Positions 44,413 to 53,290 of a stretch of DNA of 64,000 nt are shown one piece after another. Source of the DNA: Komarekiella delphini-convector SJRDD-AB1 (GTDB taxonomy: Bacteria > Cyanobacteriota > Cyanobacteriia > Cyanobacteriales > Nostocaceae); NCBI RefSeq assembly GCF_014831675.1, contig NZ_VJXY01000003.1:208301-272300 (forward strand). Direction: 5' to 3'. The notes beneath the pieces are model-generated. The model was not told the origin of the DNA and did no database searches. It was given only the letters and a program-made list of their open reading frames with translations. The stretch's first letter is position 1, and each line of letters starts with the position of its first letter. Both the position numbers and the translations under genes were made by a program.

Positions 44413-46338
44413 ATGGTGTTCCATGTAAATACTACTGAGCAACAAGGTCATTATCGTTACGATCCAACTGGTTTGGATCAGAAGGGGCCTGCACGGATTT
44501 TTCCCTATGCTGGGGAAGATGGCGTGTTGCGCTATATTTTGACAAAACTGCGTAAAAATCAGCTAAATCAGGGACAGCTATCGCAACCCTGGAGCCTGCT
44601 ATTAAAAGAGTTGGAAAATGCAATCGAATCTTTAGATGAAAACTGGTTGCGACTCTCAATTTTGTTGGTAGATTTAGAGATTTTTCAATCGGGATGGTTT
44701 AATTTCAATCTGCCGCCAAATGAACAATTCAATGTCAGCTTTGTTCGAGAACGGCGGACAATGGGACAGAGACTTACGGCGGCAACTAAAGCAGCTGAGG
44801 CAGTAGATACACAGAGTTATATTTCTGTAACAGCTAAGAATGAGCAGCAACGATCGCAATTTTTTCAAGCTTTAGAAAACAGCGGGCGACCTTACCCAGT
44901 AGCTAACCACATTTATCAACGAGATGGAGGTTTAAGCGATCGCGAATTTGCTCGTCAACGATTGGCTGGGCAAAACCCAAATGTGATCCGTCGAGTTCAA
45001 TCAGCTGAACAACCAATTTTGCAAGCTTGGGCAACTCAGCCTTATCAATTAGCAGATGGTAGGACAATCGATCTAATACAGTCAGCAGTCGAAAATCGTT
45101 TGTTTGTTACCGACTATCCCCTATTACAAGACCTGAAAGTCACAGATTTACAACTAGGACGGTATGTGGGGAGTCCTGTAGCGTTATTTTACCGCTCTGA
45201 GCAAGGGTTAGAACCAGTACTAATCCAGGTGGAAAAAGGTAAAGTTGTGACTCCTGCAATCAGCGGTGAGAATGCAGACGACTGGACGCGGGCAAAACTC
45301 TACGTGCAAACAGCCGATGTTACATATCACGAACTACTTACCCACCTTTGCTACACCCATCTAGCAATGGAAGCATTTGCGATCGCTACTCCTCGACAGT
45401 TGCCTAGTAACCATCCCGTATATCGGTTACTGTATCCCCATTTTCAGTTTTTACTAGCAATTAATACGCGGGGTAATACAGTCTTGCTTGGTGAGGAAGG
45501 CGCTATCGGCAAGTTAATGGCTCCCACAAGAGAGGCATCTTTGGGGTTGATTAACCGGGCTTATCGCCAACGCTCTTTTGCGGAATACTCCCTGTTAAAT
45601 GACATCAAACGCCGGGGAATCGAACCTGAATTTATCTCAGAATTTCCTTACCGAGATGATGCCTTATTGCTGTGGGAAGCGATCGCCAACTATACTACTC
45701 GCTATTTACAACGTTACTATCCAAGCGACCAGGCAGTTCAGCAAGACCCTTATTTAAGAGCCTGGGCGGCAGAACTAGGAGCACCTTTAGACTCTCGTCC
45801 TAAATCAGAGTTTCCCCAAGCACCGGACTGGCTACCTAAAGAATGGGTGCTTGCAGCTGGACTGGAACCTCAAGAATTACCCTCCTATCCCCGGATGCCT
45901 GGGTTTGGCGAAATTACCAGCCTGCAACAACTCATAGACATTGCTACTTTAATCATCTTTACCTGTGGCCCTCAGCACGCAGCAGTGAACTTCAGCCAAT
46001 TTGATTATGTTACTTATGTACCTAATGCTCCTCTAGCACTTTACAGCCGACCAGACGCACCAGCCACTCTCGAAGAATTACTACCCTCAACAAAGCAAGA
46101 TTTGGGACAGATGCAATTAACTTTTTCCTTGAGTGGGATTTATTGGGGACAACTGGGTAGTTCCGAGCTAATTCGATTTGTTGATCAAGGCGATCGCCAG
46201 ATCCTCAAACAATTCCAAAATGAATTAGTGGAAATTGAAAGCAAAATCAAGACACGCAATCAGCTACGTGTAGCAGATACCGGGATTGAGTATCCATATC
46301 TTCTACCCTCTCGCATTCCCAACAGTATTAATATTTGA
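44413..46338 (+). CDS. Lipoxygenase
   Basis: Lipoxygenases add oxygen to polyunsaturated fatty acids to give hydroperoxides, the start of oxylipin pathways. The 641-residue protein has the iron ligands in HELLTHLCYTHLAMEAFAI (His306 and His311), in CGPQHAAVNFSQF (His522 and Asn526) and the C-terminal Ile641 carboxylate, all as in characterised lipoxygenases. NHPVYRLLYPHFQFLLAIN follows the first motif. There is no N-terminal PLAT domain and no signal peptide. The start at 44413 has AGGAG at 44401-44405. A clear terminator follows at 46382. Confidence 0.95.
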   Translation: MVFHVNTTEQQGHYRYDPTGLDQKGPARIFPYAGEDGVLRYILTKLRKNQLNQGQLSQPWSLLLKELENAIESLDENWLRLSILLVDLEIFQSGWFNFNLPPNEQFNVSFVRERRTMGQRLTAATKAAEAVDTQSYISVTAKNEQQRSQFFQALENSGRPYPVANHIYQRDGGLSDREFARQRLAGQNPNVIRRVQSAEQPILQAWATQPYQLADGRTIDLIQSAVENRLFVTDYPLLQDLKVTDLQLGRYVGSPVALFYRSEQGLEPVLIQVEKGKVVTPAISGENADDWTRAKLYVQTADVTYHELLTHLCYTHLAMEAFAIATPRQLPSNHPVYRLLYPHFQFLLAINTRGNTVLLGEEGAIGKLMAPTREASLGLINRAYRQRSFAEYSLLNDIKRRGIEPEFISEFPYRDDALLLWEAIANYTTRYLQRYYPSDQAVQQDPYLRAWAAELGAPLDSRPKSEFPQAPDWLPKEWVLAAGLEPQELPSYPRMPGFGEITSLQQLIDIATLIIFTCGPQHAAVNFSQFDYVTYVPNAPLALYSRPDAPATLEELLPSTKQDLGQMQLTFSLSGIYWGQLGSSELIRFVDQGDRQILKQFQNELVEIESKIKTRNQLRVADTGIEYPYLLPSRIPNSINI

Positions 46339-46381
46339 TGAGCGATCGCAGATTAGAAATATCACAAATCTAAAAATCAAG

Positions 46382-46402
46382 CCTGCTATGAGCAGGTTTT
46401 TT
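46382..46402 (+). terminator. Rho-independent terminator of the lipoxygenase gene
   Basis: CCTGCT (46382-46387) and AGCAGG (46391-46396) form a stem with an ATG loop, followed by a run of six T. It lies 44 bp after the lipoxygenase stop. Confidence 0.88.
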
Positions 46403-46569
46403 GGTATTACGGCGAAGCTATAGACGCAGCAAAATCAACCTAGACAGAGAATTTTTCTGATCACAAATAAGATGAACGGGTGTGATGCCCATTGTCCTAA
46501 TTTTTACTGGTGACGTAAATATCTCAGTAAGGCTAGACTAACTGGACAAACTGTGTTGCAAAAAACACT

Positions 46570-48354
46570 ATGACTTTCTGCATTAATCCTCACTGCCCAA
46601 AACCACACAATCCTGACAATATCCTGTTTTGTCAAACCTGTGAGTCAGAATTACTATTGGAAGGACGGTATCGAGTGATTCGCCTGTTGGGGGCTGGTGG
46701 TTTTGCCAAGACATTTGAAATCAACCACAGCAACACCCTCAAAGTTTTAAAAGTTCTCATACTAGATGATGCTAAGGCTGTATCGCTTTTTCAGCAAGAA
46801 GCACAAGTATTAAGCCACCTGAATCATCCAGGGATTCCAAAAGGAGATGGGTATTTTACATACTTGCCCAAAAATAGCCAATCGCCACTACATTGCTTGG
46901 TAATGGAGAAAATCGAGGGGTTGGATTTGCACCAGTATATGGAACAACGAGGTAATCGCCCCATTGATGAACAGCTAGCGCTTTTATGGCTAACCCAGTT
47001 GGCAAATATTTTGCATGAAGTGCATCAGCAGAATTTTTTCCATCGAGATATCAAGCCACCAAATATTATGCTCAAAGCCGATGGAAACCTGGCTTTAATA
47101 GACTTTGGTACAGCAAGAGAAGTTACACGAACCTATCATCAGAAAGCAGCAGGGCAGAATATAACAGGGATTATTTCACCAGGTTATACACCATTGGAAC
47201 AAGTCAATGGGAAGGCTGTACCTCAATCAGATTTTTTTGCCCTTGGTTGCACATTTGTTTATTTACTCACTGGTAAATCTCCTGATGAATTTTCTGAAGA
47301 TCCGCGAACTGGTAAGTTAATGTGGCGAGACAATAACTCGCAAATTTCTAAGCAAGTAGCTGGTTTGATTGATTACTTAATGGAAGCATTTCCTGGCAAG
47401 CGTCCTCAAAATGCCCAAATGATTTTGAGGTGTTTATCAGAAATTAATTCAACTGTACAGCCATATTCGCCTTTTTTCTCAGCATCACAATTACCACCTA
47501 CAGAAATAGAAAAGCCTAAACAAAGTAGGCAACTTAAAACGTCAGCGACTACTCAAATTCAATCTTCAACAACTGAAACTAATATATTCTCTAGCAAGAC
47601 CGCCCAATTTACAGGTGGAGTAATTGCTTTCGCTATACTTTTTTTAATTAAATTCGGTAGTCGGGGTATTTATAAGTTATTTGATTCTCATCCAAGTCAG
47701 CCAGTTGTGACTTCAACACCAACTGAGCTACAAGCAAGTAATTCAGATGAATATGCAAATAGTCCCGACAAAATAAATTCTGGTTCGACAAATCAAGACC
47801 CTTCGATTTCTGATAAAAATACATCTCCAGAAATTCCATACGGTTGGAAAAAGTTTGAGGGCGGTGACGCAGAATTATGGTTGCCTGAAAGTTGGATTAA
47901 AGGAGAACTAAACCAAATATTTGACAACAGTCTTGACTATTCAAGAAGTCGAGATCCGAATATGGAAAAGTTTGTTCAATACGGTAAACAAGCACTGTCT
48001 ACTGCATCTATCTTAGCGGTTAATCCCACATCAGGTCAATTGGCAATGGTTTTTCAAGAACAAATACCTGCCAATACTACATTAAAAGTTCACTTACAAG
48101 AGTCATACAAAGCATTGTCAACTATAAACAGAAAATTGTTTTTAGTAGATATGAAGATGATGCAAAATGATGAATATGAAACAGGAAGAATGATCCTACA
48201 AATAAATAATAGATCAACAGAAATAATTTATTTATTAAAAAGCAAAACTACTTCTACATTATGGAGTGTAGGTTTTATTTGCAAATCTAGTGAGTTTAAA
48301 CAAAATTTACCCACCTTTGAAACAAGTATTCATACCTTTTCATTTAAACCTTGA
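46570..48354 (+). CDS. Serine/threonine protein kinase with N-terminal zinc ribbon
   Basis: The 594-residue protein starts with C4-x4-C9 and C21-x2-C24, the four-Cys ribbon found in many cyanobacterial kinases. The kinase domain spans about 32-300: glycine loop LLGAGGFAKTFE, catalytic HRDIKPPN (His158-Arg-Asp160), DFGTAR and YTPLEQVNGKAVPQSDFFALG. A membrane helix follows near residue 345-360, with an extracytoplasmic C-terminal part of about 230 residues (IPYGWKKFEGGDAELWLPESWI) that recalls the PsbP-like sensor domains of such kinases. It should pass an outside signal to phosphorylation inside the cell. Confidence 0.9.
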   Translation: MTFCINPHCPKPHNPDNILFCQTCESELLLEGRYRVIRLLGAGGFAKTFEINHSNTLKVLKVLILDDAKAVSLFQQEAQVLSHLNHPGIPKGDGYFTYLPKNSQSPLHCLVMEKIEGLDLHQYMEQRGNRPIDEQLALLWLTQLANILHEVHQQNFFHRDIKPPNIMLKADGNLALIDFGTAREVTRTYHQKAAGQNITGIISPGYTPLEQVNGKAVPQSDFFALGCTFVYLLTGKSPDEFSEDPRTGKLMWRDNNSQISKQVAGLIDYLMEAFPGKRPQNAQMILRCLSEINSTVQPYSPFFSASQLPPTEIEKPKQSRQLKTSATTQIQSSTTETNIFSSKTAQFTGGVIAFAILFLIKFGSRGIYKLFDSHPSQPVVTSTPTELQASNSDEYANSPDKINSGSTNQDPSISDKNTSPEIPYGWKKFEGGDAELWLPESWIKGELNQIFDNSLDYSRSRDPNMEKFVQYGKQALSTASILAVNPTSGQLAMVFQEQIPANTTLKVHLQESYKALSTINRKLFLVDMKMMQNDEYETGRMILQINNRSTEIIYLLKSKTTSTLWSVGFICKSSEFKQNLPTFETSIHTFSFKP

Positions 48355-48766
48355 GTTATGAATAAAAATTGCTTAAATAGTGTATTATTCACTATTTATC
48401 TACCTAACTTAACATGATATTAAATTATTTAATATGTATCAGTGCCTAAGTTGGGTAAACTTTTAAAGTAATCGCTATCAGTAGTGACACGCGATCACCT
48501 AATCTCGGTAAAATTTGAAAGCGATGTCTACGATGGGCTACGCCTACGCTATTCTGAGCTACAAAATTACTGACTTCTCCTTGTTCTCTTCCTTTGCGTT
48601 CTTTGCGTCCTTCTCTACGAGACGCTGCGCGAAGGCGGTTCGTGAAAAAATTTAAGTATTCTAGCGATGAAATAGAAGTAATGGTAACGTGCAATCGCCT
48701 AATCTAGGTAAAATTTGAAAGCGATGTCTAACGGGCTACGCCTACGCAATCTTTCAAACTCCTACC
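48355..48766. other. Gap with a duplicated 55-60 bp segment
   Basis: Two direct copies of a segment containing CCTAATCTNGGTAAAATTTG and AAAGCGATGTCTA, followed by GGGCTACGCC, occur at 48490-48549 and 48691-48746. A CTCTACGAGACGCTGCGCGAAGG repeat lies near 48614. The second copy ends about 20 bp before the peroxiredoxin gene and may carry its promoter. Confidence 0.65.
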
Positions 48767-49258
48767 ATGAGCAACATTCCCCAAACCGGACAACCAGCGC
48801 CAGATTTCTCCATTTCTGATCAAAACGATAATCTAGTCAGTTTGGCTGATTTTAGCGGACAGTGGGTTGTCCTTTATTTCTACCCTAAAGATGACACTCC
48901 TGGTTGTACCACTGAAGCAAAAGATTTTACCGAATTGTATCAAGACTTCAGCCAACTAGGAGCGAAAATCTTAGGCGTTAGCCCAGATTCAGGTAAGGCT
49001 CATTGCAAATTTATTAACAAACATAATTTGTCAATCACTCTTTTAAGTGACCCAGAACATCATCTAATAGAAGCTTATGGTGCTTGGCGATTAAAAAAGT
49101 TTATGGGGAAAGAATATATGGGTGTTGCTAGGTCAACTTTCCTGATTTCACCTGATAGGATTATTGCCTATGCTTGGCCAAACGTTAAAACCAAAGGTCA
49201 TGCTCAAGCAGTTTTAACTAAATTGCAGGAATTAGCAGCCACATCAAGTCCCAAGTGA
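48767..49258 (+). CDS. bcp: Thioredoxin-dependent peroxiredoxin, Bcp/PrxQ family
   Basis: The enzyme reduces peroxides using a peroxidatic cysteine and a thiol reductant. The 163-residue protein has DDTPGCTTEAKDF, with the peroxidatic Cys47. In typical PrxQ the resolving Cys follows five residues later (CTTEAC), but here it is Lys52. A second Cys occurs at about residue 82 (KAHCKFINKH). So the enzyme is an atypical or 1-Cys Bcp. It is not in an obvious operon. Confidence 0.92.
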   Translation: MSNIPQTGQPAPDFSISDQNDNLVSLADFSGQWVVLYFYPKDDTPGCTTEAKDFTELYQDFSQLGAKILGVSPDSGKAHCKFINKHNLSITLLSDPEHHLIEAYGAWRLKKFMGKEYMGVARSTFLISPDRIIAYAWPNVKTKGHAQAVLTKLQELAATSSPK

Positions 49259-49390
49259 GCCATGCAAACGTAACTAGATGAAGAGATAATCGCCTCTAAG
49301 TGTCTTATTATTATTACGCTCTATGGATTTAGAAACTGTCAGCGCTATCATCGAAGTAAGAAATTAGACTTATCGCAAGTTTAAATCAAC

Positions 49391-50047
49391 ATGATTCAAG
49401 TCATCCAAGCCCAAAATGTTACTCTTAACTACTTCAAGGAAAAATTTGCTCTACACAAGTCTGAAAATGAGCAATTTTTTACAGAGTGGTTTGATTACTT
49501 ACCTACAATTTCCGAATTAGAAAAACAATACTTAGACAGAGTTAAAATTAACTATCTTAGCGTCCTTGAAAGTGCTCCTCTTTTAGAAGAGGCAGTAAAA
49601 TTAGTAGTATTGTCTCCCTTGCTAGATTTAGCTGGTTTTTATCGTTATCCTTTTCACATCGCTACAGAAGAAACTATAGAAATTAGTGAAGAAATTATCA
49701 TTTATAATGAAGAAAAGCCCGAAGAAACTAAAGAAGTTATTAAAGGCAAGATTGATGTGCTAATTCTTCAAAATCAATTATGGTTGCTAGTTATTGAATC
49801 GAAAAGATCTAGCTTTTCTTTAGCTAAGGCAATTCCCCAAGCACTAACTTATATGTTGGCAAATCCTAAACCTGATTATCCTGCATATTCGTTGGTAATG
49901 AATGGGGAAGATTTCCAATTTATGAAATTAATAAAACAAGAGCAACCAATATATGGTTTATCTGACAGATTCACTTTATATAGACGCGAAAATGAATTAT
50001 ATAAAGTTTTAGATATATTAAAAAATTTAGGTCAGGTTTTGAGTTAA
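49391..50047 (+). CDS. PD-(D/E)xK nuclease-like protein, first of a tandem pair
   Basis: The 218-residue protein MIQVIQAQNVTLNYFKEKFAL has an active-site-like pattern GKIDVLILQNQLWLLVIESKRSSFS (Asp, then Glu-x-Lys as ESK), which resembles the N-terminal nuclease of type I restriction subunits. No helicase or methyltransferase gene is nearby. The next gene is a paralogue with about half identical residues, so a local duplication happened. The function is unknown. Confidence 0.75.
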   Translation: MIQVIQAQNVTLNYFKEKFALHKSENEQFFTEWFDYLPTISELEKQYLDRVKINYLSVLESAPLLEEAVKLVVLSPLLDLAGFYRYPFHIATEETIEISEEIIIYNEEKPEETKEVIKGKIDVLILQNQLWLLVIESKRSSFSLAKAIPQALTYMLANPKPDYPAYSLVMNGEDFQFMKLIKQEQPIYGLSDRFTLYRRENELYKVLDILKNLGQVLS

Positions 50048-50134
50048 TTTATGTCCTAACCAAAATAGCCTAGAAACATTAGGCTAATGAATTCGACTCC
50101 AGATGGGAAATCATACTGTATTTTTTGATAAACT

Positions 50135-50761
50135 ATGATTCAATTTATCCAAGCACAGAATATCGGACTTGCCTATCTCGAAGAAAGATTTGGCTTGCAA
50201 CAAGTTGAGGCTGAAGATTTTTTTCCAGAATGGTTTGGCACTCTCCCAGAAATCGCGGATTTAGAAAAGCAATATTTAGACAGAGTTAAAGCTAATTTCC
50301 TCAGATTGGTTAAACGCCCACCAATCTTAGAAAATGCAGTAAAAATGGTAGTATTGTCACCTTTATTAGATTTGGCAGGATTTTATGATGAGCCGTTTTT
50401 GATCGGTACTGAAGAATCTATAGAAATTGCTTTAGAGGATGAGGATGAAATTATCAGAGGGCGTATTGATGTTTTAGTTATTCAAGAACAATTGTGGCTT
50501 TTAATCATTGAATCTAAAAGGGCTAGTTTTTCTCTTTTAGAAGCTATACCCCAAGCACTCGCCTATATGCTTGCAAATCCTCATCCAGCAAAACCGATGT
50601 TTGGATTAGTAACTAATGGAGAAGATTTTCAATTTATTAAATTAATAAAGCAAGATAAGCCTGAGTATGCTTTGTCTGATAAATTAACTTTGTCAAGACG
50701 AGAAAATGAATTGTACAAGGTTTTAAGTATCTTAAAAAAACTGAGTCAGATATTAAGTTAA
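50135..50761 (+). CDS. PD-(D/E)xK nuclease-like protein, second of a tandem pair
   Basis: The 208-residue protein MIQFIQAQNIGLAYLEERFGL is a paralogue of the preceding gene, with the same RIDVLVIQEQLWLLIIESKRASFS core. It starts 87 bp after it and ends 7 bp before the cysteine desulfurase start, so these three are probably one transcript. The acidic insert found in the first paralogue (about residues 98-116) is shorter here. Confidence 0.75.
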   Translation: MIQFIQAQNIGLAYLEERFGLQQVEAEDFFPEWFGTLPEIADLEKQYLDRVKANFLRLVKRPPILENAVKMVVLSPLLDLAGFYDEPFLIGTEESIEIALEDEDEIIRGRIDVLVIQEQLWLLIIESKRASFSLLEAIPQALAYMLANPHPAKPMFGLVTNGEDFQFIKLIKQDKPEYALSDKLTLSRRENELYKVLSILKKLSQILS

Positions 50762-50768
50762 TTCATTT

Positions 50769-51959
50769 ATGTCTATTCACCCTATATACCTCGATTGCCA
50801 CGCAACCACACCAGTGGATGAACGAGTACTGGCAACAATGCTACCTTATTTTACAGAACACTTTGGCAACCCATCCAGTATTAGTCATGTTTACGGTTGG
50901 GAAGCAGAAGCAGCGGTTAAACAAACGCGGGAAATTTTGGCAGCAGCAATCAACGCCACACCAGAGGAAATTGTTTTCACTAGTGGCGCTACCGAAGCTA
51001 ATAATTTGGCTATCAAAGGTGTTGCAGAAGCCTATTTTAAAAAAGGACAGCATATTATTACTGTTGCTAGTGAACATAGTGCAGTTATTGACCCTTGTAA
51101 TTATTTAAAAAGCCTCGGTTTTGAAATTACTATTCTCCCAGTTCAAAAAGATGGACTGATTGATTTAACTGAATTAGCAAAAGCTTTCCGTCCTGAAACA
51201 ATTTTGGTATCGGTGATGGCTGCAAATAACGAAATTGGCGTTTTGCAGCCTTTAGCAGAAATTGGGGAAATGTGCCGCGATGGGCTACGCCCCGCCGGAG
51301 GCGATCGCAAAATCCTATTTCACACCGATGCAGCCCAAGCTATTGGTAAAATTCCTTTAGATGTGCAAGCAATGAAAATTGACTTGATGTCGCTAACTGC
51401 ACATAAAGTATATGGGCCAAAAGGCATCGGAGCGCTATACGTCCGCAGGCGCAACCCCAGAGTACAACTTGCTCCCCAGCAGCATGGTGGTGGACATGAA
51501 CGGGGGATGCGTTCTGGTACTTTGTATACACCGCAAATTGTCGGCTTTGGTAAAGCTGTAGAAATAGCTTTGGCTGAACAAGCGACAGAAAACCAACGCC
51601 TCACTGAACTCAGACAAAGACTGTGGGAGACGCTTTCGCAGTTGGAAGGAATTCACTTTAACGGACATCCTCAAAAGCGACTAGCGGGAAACTTAAATAT
51701 CAGTGTTGAGGGGGTGGATGGAGCCGCACTTTTGCTAGGATTGCAGCCAGTGATGGCGGTGTCTTCTGGTTCTGCTTGCTCGTCGGCAACCACTGCACCC
51801 TCTCATGTTCTCACAGCACTGGGACACTCAGAACAGCTAGCTTATGCCTCAGTGCGATTTGGCATTGGACGGTTTAATACACAAGAAGAGATCGATATTG
51901 TAGCTAAACATGCGATCGCTACTATTCAAAGTTTACGCAAACAAGCAACCCTGGTGTAG
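50769..51959 (+). CDS. Cysteine desulfurase (NifS/IscS type)
   Basis: The enzyme transfers sulfur from cysteine via a persulfide to iron-sulfur assembly or thiolation systems. The 396-residue protein is a class V aminotransferase: SGATEANNLAIKG, HTDAAQAIGK, SLTAHKVYGPKGIGAL (PLP Lys213) and SGSACSSAT (catalytic Cys337). Between GEMCRD and KILFHTDAAQ lies an extra GLRPAGGD-type segment (about residues 172-180). It is coded by GGGCTACGCCCCGCCGGAGG, which matches a dispersed genomic repeat. The loop probably tolerates it. No iscU or sufE gene is adjacent. Confidence 0.93.
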   Translation: MSIHPIYLDCHATTPVDERVLATMLPYFTEHFGNPSSISHVYGWEAEAAVKQTREILAAAINATPEEIVFTSGATEANNLAIKGVAEAYFKKGQHIITVASEHSAVIDPCNYLKSLGFEITILPVQKDGLIDLTELAKAFRPETILVSVMAANNEIGVLQPLAEIGEMCRDGLRPAGGDRKILFHTDAAQAIGKIPLDVQAMKIDLMSLTAHKVYGPKGIGALYVRRRNPRVQLAPQQHGGGHERGMRSGTLYTPQIVGFGKAVEIALAEQATENQRLTELRQRLWETLSQLEGIHFNGHPQKRLAGNLNISVEGVDGAALLLGLQPVMAVSSGSACSSATTAPSHVLTALGHSEQLAYASVRFGIGRFNTQEEIDIVAKHAIATIQSLRKQATLV

Positions 51960-52009
51960 AGGAGTGGGGGGAGCAGAGGAAGAAAAATTACAATTGACCA
52001 ATGACCCTT

Positions 52010-52037
52010 GTACAGACGCGATTAATCGCGTCTCTAC
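52010..52037. repeat. GTACAGACGCGATTAATCGC hairpin
   Basis: This is the third copy of the hairpin also found twice at 35331-35397, again followed by TCTACTCTTGACTCTTGA. It lies between convergent genes. Confidence 0.85.
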
Positions 52038-52058
52038 TCTTGACTCTTGACCCATCAC

Positions 52059-53099
52059 TCAATATGGATTTGAGTCAATCCTTCCCCTTTTAACGCTTCT
52101 GAGATAATAGCCAGATGTCGGTCTGTATTTGAGGTTGAAGGTGTCGCCACTGCGAAGTTTCCAAATTTTGTAGTTGGAAAAGGTCAAAGGAGTTCGGGGT
52201 TCGCATACTTCAGGCAGATGATCGCCAAGTACAAAGTATACTGCACCTCTACCGATGACATTCGCTAGACCGTTTTTATCCACAACAACCGAGGTACTCT
52301 CGCTGACTGCTATACCTAAAACGCTTCTGGATACGCCGTCTTTAATTTGACGAGCAATAAAGGCCATAATTCGACCCATTCTTTCGCGCCTGTCAAAATG
52401 CGTATCTACGATGGTTGCTTTAAAATTCCTCCAGTTGAAAAAGTTGTAACTAAAAGTAATATCCCGGTAGGGATCTTCGAGTGCATCTCTGGTTTCAATG
52501 CCTTTTTCAGAAGAAGCACAAGCATCGTAGACGTAATCACTTTGGATCATCGCACCGGCACTAGTACCACCAATACCACCTCCCCTAGCGTAAACTGACT
52601 TGATGGCAGTCTCCAGCTTGGTGTTTTTCCAGTTGCGAATGTATTGACATTGGTCGCCGCCAGCAAAGAAAATCACATCAGCTTTTCTAACTTTCTCAAC
52701 AATCTCAGCTCTGTTTGCTTCTTGTCTGTTGCTAACAACAAGAGTCTCCACAGAGTTCACGCCTTTCATGGCATAAATTAGCCGATTGTAATCGTGATTA
52801 CCATAAGTGCGAATAACGACAACATTAACTTTAGTGGCGGATTTATTACCTCCTCTAACTTGGTTAATCATCCACTGAATGGCGTCATCGACATCGGGGC
52901 CACCCCCACCTAAGCTCAGGACAGGGCCAGCTAAGGTGGGACAGACATCGAAGGCGGGGCGAACTTCAACAGTGTCGCCTAGGAAGTAGCGTTTCCAGCT
53001 TGCGATAAAACCGCTTATAAGGAAGCTTCCCATCTCCAACAACTTGATTCCTGCACTTTTCAAGTACCTTGCGATATTTGGGAATGCCTTTGTCGTCAT
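52059..53099 (-). CDS. Cyanophycinase-like S51-family peptidase
   Basis: The 346-residue protein has the S51 fold: LSLGGGGPDVDDAIQWMI, VIFFAGGDQCQYIRNW, and GGIGGTSAGAMIQS, in which the Ser of GTSAGA is the nucleophile. Cyanophycinase cuts the multi-L-arginyl-poly-L-aspartate reserve into dipeptides. This protein is a divergent relative with a long N-terminal part (about 1-65), so the substrate is not certain. The start MTTKAFPN at 53099 is preferred to a TTG six codons upstream. No cyanophycin synthetase is nearby. Confidence 0.8.
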   Translation of the reverse strand: MTTKAFPNIARYLKSAGIKLLEMGSFLISGFIASWKRYFLGDTVEVRPAFDVCPTLAGPVLSLGGGGPDVDDAIQWMINQVRGGNKSATKVNVVVIRTYGNHDYNRLIYAMKGVNSVETLVVSNRQEANRAEIVEKVRKADVIFFAGGDQCQYIRNWKNTKLETAIKSVYARGGGIGGTSAGAMIQSDYVYDACASSEKGIETRDALEDPYRDITFSYNFFNWRNFKATIVDTHFDRRERMGRIMAFIARQIKDGVSRSVLGIAVSESTSVVVDKNGLANVIGRGAVYFVLGDHLPEVCEPRTPLTFSNYKIWKLRSGDTFNLKYRPTSGYYLRSVKRGRIDSNPY

Positions 53100-53290
53100 A
53101 CTAAACTTCTGGTGCAAACTGCAATTACTGCTAACTCTCGCATCAGAAAGGGTGAAATTTCCAGCGTACAGGGCTTGTACTGTTTTTTAACGCCAAAAAA
53201 TCCAGAGTAATCATTTATTCTTTGCTTGTAGTTAGCTCTTTAGTGCTAGAGCGCCAACTACTAACTTTAATTGATTCATGCTTACCTAAC

